Shown here piece after piece: positions 60,349 through 64,000 of a stretch of DNA of 64,000 nucleotides. The notes below the pieces were generated by a model, which had not been told where the DNA came from, did not search any database, and saw nothing but the letters and a program-made list of their open reading frames with translations. The position numbers and the translations under genes are program-made. Numbering within the stretch: position 1 is the first letter of the stretch; each line of letters begins with the position of its first letter. The stretch comes from Corallococcus macrosporus DSM 14697 (GTDB lineage Bacteria > Myxococcota > Myxococcia > Myxococcales > Myxococcaceae). The DNA is taken from assembly GCF_002305895.1 (NCBI RefSeq), contig NZ_CP022203.1, forward strand, positions 4,752,501 to 4,816,500, in the 5' to 3' direction.

Positions 60349-61647
60349 ATGAAAAGAATTGCATCATTCCCTTCCCTGCTCACGCTGCTGGCCTGCGCCG
60401 CTTGTGGTCCGGAGGCCGTGGAGCAGGCCGCCCCGTCCCCTGAGGTGCAGACCGCGGCGTTGGCCACGCCACAATGGCTCGCAGCCGCTCCGGCGCTGAC
60501 CGCGCTCAGCGACGCCACCGGCCAGGTGCTGGTGACAGGCGGCCCGGTCGGATCCGCCAGCACGGCGGAATCGGAGCTGTACGCGCCGAAAGCGCGCGCC
60601 TGGAGCGCCACGGCTCCGCTCGCGGTCGACCGGTGCCTGCACACGGCCACGGAGCTGGCTTCCGGCGCGGTCCTTGTCGCGGGCGGTTCGAACACCGGCA
60701 TGGCGCTCGCCAGCGTGGAGTCCTACAACCCTGCCTCCAAGACGTGGAGCACCCTGGCCGCGATGAATGAGCCTCGCAGCGGCCATGTGGCGGTGCGGCT
60801 GCCGTGGGGCCACGTCCTGGTGATTGGCGGCAATGCCTCCACCACGGTGACCACCGCGGAGCTGTACGACCCGGTCACGAACACCTGGACGCCCACGGGA
60901 AGCCTGCTCAAGGCGCGCTCGCGATTCAACGCCACGATGCTGCCGACGGGAAAGGTCGTCGTCACGGGTGGCCGCGACAGCACCTTCGACGCGCTCACCA
61001 GCACGGAGGTGTACAACCCGGCCACCGGCACCTGGTTCGCCACGGGCAGCATGTACACGGGCCGCGCGGACCATGGCGCCATCCTCATGCCGGATGGCCG
61101 CGTGCTCGTGGCGGGCGGCTTCCAGACGGTGTTTCCGGTGACGAAGTACACGTCCACCGCGGAGCTGTATGACCCGGTGACTGGCACCTGGACGACCACC
61201 AGCAACATCGAGTGGACGGGGCGCAGCGACCACACCCTGAACCTGCTGAACTCGGGCCTGCCGATCGCCGTCGGCGGCCGGTTTGTGGCGGGCCTTCAAT
61301 TCGGCGCGTTCTCCATCAATGGGTCAAATCTGTACTCGCCAGCGTCCGGCACCTGGACGTACGCGGGAAGCCTGACTACCGGCCGCTACTTCCATGAGAG
61401 CGTGGTCCTTCCCTCTGGCCAGCTCCTGACCGCGGGCGGCGAATCGCGCACGGGCGGCGGCATGCCCGTGACCACCCGACTGGCCAGCGCGGAGTTGTAC
61501 GACCCGGCGACGAGCCAGTGGACCTCGACCGCGAGCATGCTCGTCCCGCGTGCGAACTTCACGCTGACGCCGCTCCATACGCAGGAAGTGCTGGCGGTGG
61601 GCTGCGGGCCCAGCGGTGGCCCCTCCGCGGAGCTGTACACGCCGTAA
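60349..61647 (+). CDS. Kelch-repeat lipoprotein
   Basis: A 432-aa exported protein with a lipoprotein-type signal peptide (SLLTLLACAACG). The mature part has about seven Kelch units of about 50 residues, each with the pattern AELYDP...TWTPTGSL...R...ATMLPTGKVVVTGG, forming a beta propeller. In myxobacteria such propellers are numerous secreted proteins; carbohydrate or protein binding is possible, but no catalytic residues are seen. GAGG lies 4 nt before the ATG. Confidence 0.9.
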   Translation: MKRIASFPSLLTLLACAACGPEAVEQAAPSPEVQTAALATPQWLAAAPALTALSDATGQVLVTGGPVGSASTAESELYAPKARAWSATAPLAVDRCLHTATELASGAVLVAGGSNTGMALASVESYNPASKTWSTLAAMNEPRSGHVAVRLPWGHVLVIGGNASTTVTTAELYDPVTNTWTPTGSLLKARSRFNATMLPTGKVVVTGGRDSTFDALTSTEVYNPATGTWFATGSMYTGRADHGAILMPDGRVLVAGGFQTVFPVTKYTSTAELYDPVTGTWTTTSNIEWTGRSDHTLNLLNSGLPIAVGGRFVAGLQFGAFSINGSNLYSPASGTWTYAGSLTTGRYFHESVVLPSGQLLTAGGESRTGGGMPVTTRLASAELYDPATSQWTSTASMLVPRANFTLTPLHTQEVLAVGCGPSGGPSAELYTP

Positions 61648-61712
61648 GCGGCCTTGCAGTCCGATGGCGGGTGGCACGTCGTGACGCCCGCCGTTCGGCG
61701 CTGTCCTGGCGG

Positions 61713-64000
61713 TCATGTCCCGGGCAGCGTAGCCCGCCCGCCATGCAATGACGCCACCCGGAAGGACTTCACGTTCGTCACCTTGCCGGAGCGCTCCAGG
61801 ACGCCTTCGCCCACCAGGAAGAGCGCGCCATGGATGTCCTTGCGGCACCGCTCATACACCTCCGCGGGCACCACCAGGTTCGCGATGCCCGTCTCGTCCT
61901 CCAGGGAGATGAAGCAGATGCCCTTGGCCGTGGGCGGCCGCTGACGGCAGATGAGCATGCCCCCCACCGACACCTTCCGCCCGTGGGCCACCCGCTTCAG
62001 CCCCTCCGCCGTCACCGCGCCCTGCTTCCTCAGCACCGGGCGCAGCAGCTCCAGCGGGTGCTTCTCCAGCGACAGCCCCACCGTGTCGTAATCCGCGCAG
62101 ACCCGCTCCAGCACATCCATGGAGGGCAGCTCCACCGCCGTGCCGTCCATGGCCATGCCGAAGAACAGGTCATCCGCGTCCAGCGGCCCCAGCGCCTGGA
62201 GCTCCCACAACGCCTGGCGCCGGGAGCCACACAGCGACGACAGCGCGCCCGCCAGCGCCAGCCGCGTCAGCTCGTGCCGGGGCGCCCGCGAGCGCCGCGC
62301 CAGGTCGCCCACGTCGCGGAGGCCCTCGCTCCGGGCGGCCGCCACCCGCCGCCCCGCGGACTCGCCCAGGCCCTTCACCATCCGCAGCCCCAGCCGCAGC
62401 GCGGCCCCGCCCTCCTCCAGCGTGCAGTCCCAGCTCGAACGCCGCACGTCCACCGGCCGCACCTCCACGCCGTGCCGCTGCGCGTCCGCCACCAGCGTGT
62501 GGGGCGCATAGAAGCCCATGGGCTGTGAGTTCAGCAGCGCCGCCGTGAAGGCCGCCGGGTAGTGGCACTTCAGCCAGCTCGACGCGTAGGCGATCAACGC
62601 GAAGCTCGCCGAATGACTCTCCGGGAAGCCGTAGTGCGCGAAGCCCCGGAAGTTGTCGAACCACTCCTCCGCCTGCTGGCGCGCGTAGCCCCGCGAGACG
62701 CAGCCCTCCACGAAGCGTCCTCGGTATCGCAGCAGCATGGACTCGGCGCGCTTGTGGCTCAGCACCCGCCGCAGCCCGTCCGCCTCGCCCGCGGTGAAGC
62801 CCGCCGCCACCATGGCCAGCTTCATCGCCTGCTCCTGGAAGAGCGGCACCCCCAGCGTCTTGCCGAGAATCTCCTTCACCGCCTCGCTCGGGTACACCAC
62901 CTGCTCCTGGCCGCTGCGCCGGCGCAGGAAGGGATGCACCATGTTGCCCACGATGGGCCCCGGGCGGATGAGGGCGATCTCCACCACCAGGTCATAGAAC
63001 GTGCGCGGCTTGAGCCTGGGCAGCATGTTCATCTGCGCCCGGCTCTCAATCTGGAACACGCCCACCGTGTCCGCCTCGCACAGCATGTCGTAGACCTTCG
63101 GGTCCTCGGCCGGCACCGTCGCCAGGGACAGCTCCCGGCCGTGGTGCTCGCGAATCAGCGCGAAGCACTTCGACAGCGCCGTCAGCATGCCCAGCGCCAG
63201 CAGGTCCACCTTCAGCAGCCCCACCGCGTTGATGTCGTCCTTCTCCCACTGGATGACGGTGCGGCCCGGCATCGCCGCGTTCTCCACCGGCACCAGCTCC
63301 GTCAGCGGCTCGCGCGTCATCACGAAGCCGCCCACGTGGATGGACAGGTGCCGGGGGAAGCCCTCCAGCTCCATGGCCAGCGCCAGCGTCTTCTGGACCC
63401 GGCCGTCCTCCGCGGACAGGCCCGCCTCCCGCAGCACGTCCGGCGTCACGTCGAAGCCGTTGGACGCGGCCACCTTCGACAGCCGGTCCACCTGATCCAA
63501 CGACAGGCCCAGCGCCTTGCCTGTCTCGCGCAGCGCCAGCCGGCCCCGGAAGCAGATGACCTCGCACACCATGCCCGCGTGCCGGCGCCCGTGCTTCTCG
63601 TAGACGTACTGGAGGACCTCCTCGCGGCGCTCGTGCTCGAAGTCCACGTCGATGTCCGGTGGCTCCTTGCGCTCCATGCTCAGGAAGCGCTCGAACAGCA
63701 GGCCCATGCGCACCGGGTCGATGGCGGTGATCTGCAGCGCGTAGCAGACCGCCGAGTTCGCCGCGCTCCCCCGCCCCTGACAGAGAATCCCCTGCGCCCG
63801 GGCGAAGCGGACGATGTCCCAGAGCGCGAGGAAGTAGCCGGCGAAGTCCAGCGCGGCGATGAGCCTCAGCTCGTGCTCGATCTGCTTCACCACCGCCGGA
63901 GGCACGCCCTCCGGGTAGCGGAACCGGAGCCCTTCGCAGGTCAACGCGCGCAGGTGCGCGTCCGCGGTGCGGCCCTCCGGCAGGTCCTCTTCCGGGAAGC
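61713..64000 (-). CDS. dnaE2: error-prone DNA polymerase III alpha subunit DnaE2 (5' partial)
   Basis: The frame runs past the right edge, so the N-terminal PHP part is missing. The 762 or so visible residues hold the polymerase core: the GRGSAANSAVCYAL motif, DIDVDFEHERREEVLQYVYE with the catalytic aspartates, the palm/fingers region ending in helix-hairpin-helix (MVKGLGESAGRRVAAAR) and the C-terminal OB fold (KVSVGGMLICRQRPPTAKG). This arrangement and the RFLSMERKEPPDID wording fit DnaE2 (ImuC) rather than replicative DnaE1. It would do mutagenic translesion synthesis after damage, often with ImuA/ImuB, whose genes, if linked, lie outside to the right. Confidence 0.88.
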   Translation of the reverse strand, partial: FPEEDLPEGRTADAHLRALTCEGLRFRYPEGVPPAVVKQIEHELRLIAALDFAGYFLALWDIVRFARAQGILCQGRGSAANSAVCYALQITAIDPVRMGLLFERFLSMERKEPPDIDVDFEHERREEVLQYVYEKHGRRHAGMVCEVICFRGRLALRETGKALGLSLDQVDRLSKVAASNGFDVTPDVLREAGLSAEDGRVQKTLALAMELEGFPRHLSIHVGGFVMTREPLTELVPVENAAMPGRTVIQWEKDDINAVGLLKVDLLALGMLTALSKCFALIREHHGRELSLATVPAEDPKVYDMLCEADTVGVFQIESRAQMNMLPRLKPRTFYDLVVEIALIRPGPIVGNMVHPFLRRRSGQEQVVYPSEAVKEILGKTLGVPLFQEQAMKLAMVAAGFTAGEADGLRRVLSHKRAESMLLRYRGRFVEGCVSRGYARQQAEEWFDNFRGFAHYGFPESHSASFALIAYASSWLKCHYPAAFTAALLNSQPMGFYAPHTLVADAQRHGVEVRPVDVRRSSWDCTLEEGGAALRLGLRMVKGLGESAGRRVAAARSEGLRDVGDLARRSRAPRHELTRLALAGALSSLCGSRRQALWELQALGPLDADDLFFGMAMDGTAVELPSMDVLERVCADYDTVGLSLEKHPLELLRPVLRKQGAVTAEGLKRVAHGRKVSVGGMLICRQRPPTAKGICFISLEDETGIANLVVPAEVYERCRKDIHGALFLVGEGVLERSGKVTNVKSFRVASLHGGRATLPGT

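Overview
The window looks like chromosomal DNA of a myxobacterium, most likely the Myxococcaceae (Myxococcus/Corallococcus type). Base composition is very GC-rich with strong G/C at third codon positions. The gene content is also typical: a sigma-54 enhancer-binding protein, a Ser/Thr kinase coupled to an FHA-GAF-cyclase, a hybrid sensor kinase, an ECF sigma/anti-sigma pair, many lipoproteins, duplicated signal peptidase II, bactofilin-like beta-helix proteins and a Myxococcus-type Cys-rich repeat. No rRNA, tRNA, CRISPR array or insertion sequence was recognised.

Layout. 1-1.9 kb: the 3' part of a visibly less GC-rich gene for an ABC/AAA-type ATPase fused to a methyltransferase, probably horizontally acquired and cut by the window edge. 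1.9-6.5 kb: DEAD-box RNA helicase; an iron-uptake pair (TonB-like gene with an apparent frameshift, then a PepSY membrane protein) behind a Fur-box-like palindrome; a Nudix hydrolase. 6.8-13.4 kb: gltBD glutamate synthase, an Rnk-like factor and a clear terminator. 13.4-17.2 kb: orphan ParA, SMI1/LRR protein, DTW-domain tRNA modification enzyme, and two signal peptidase II paralogues tail to tail. 17.4-22.4 kb: a candidate sigma-54 promoter, metallo-beta-lactamase-fold hydrolase, GAF-type sigma-54 activator and a 788-aa protein of unknown function. 22.5-28.5 kb (minus strand): FHA-GAF-cyclase, Ser/Thr kinase, GIDE-like membrane protein (frameshifted) and a lipoprotein. 28.6-36 kb: truD, an ECF sigma/anti-sigma/STN-beta-helix membrane protein operon, and a two-gene Fe-S/FAD oxidase operon resembling HCN synthase or opine oxidase. 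36-42 kb: trypsin-like lipoprotein, degenerate SDR, universal stress protein, DMT-like membrane protein, small beta-helix protein, plsC and exodeoxyribonuclease III. 42-50 kb: Asp/Gly-repeat lipoprotein with lamin-tail domain, a 1460-aa repeat protein of unknown function, alpha/beta hydrolase and PhyH-like dioxygenase. 50-64 kb: REC-GAF-PAS histidine kinase, WbqC-like protein, AAA ATPase with a disordered head, a gene remnant, SEDS-like membrane protein coupled to an AidB-type acyl-CoA dehydrogenase, two overlapping GNAT genes, a Kelch lipoprotein and the 3' part of dnaE2.

Functional units visible from spacing or overlaps: tonB-PepSY (iron, Fur), gltB-gltD (ammonia assimilation), MBL hydrolase-EBP (sigma-54), cyclase-kinase (ATGA overlap), sigma-anti-sigma (ATGA overlap) with the downstream STN-beta-helix protein, the two oxidoreductase subunits (ATGA overlap), SEDS-like-AidB (ATGA overlap), and the two GNAT proteins (8-bp overlap). 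Both apparent frameshifts (about 5.64 kb and 23.21 kb) lie in G/C runs and could be sequencing errors. The most unusual items are the ATPase-methyltransferase fusion at the left edge, the STN-beta-helix-membrane protein in the sigma-factor operon, the re-partitioned oxidase operon and the 1460-aa repeat protein.
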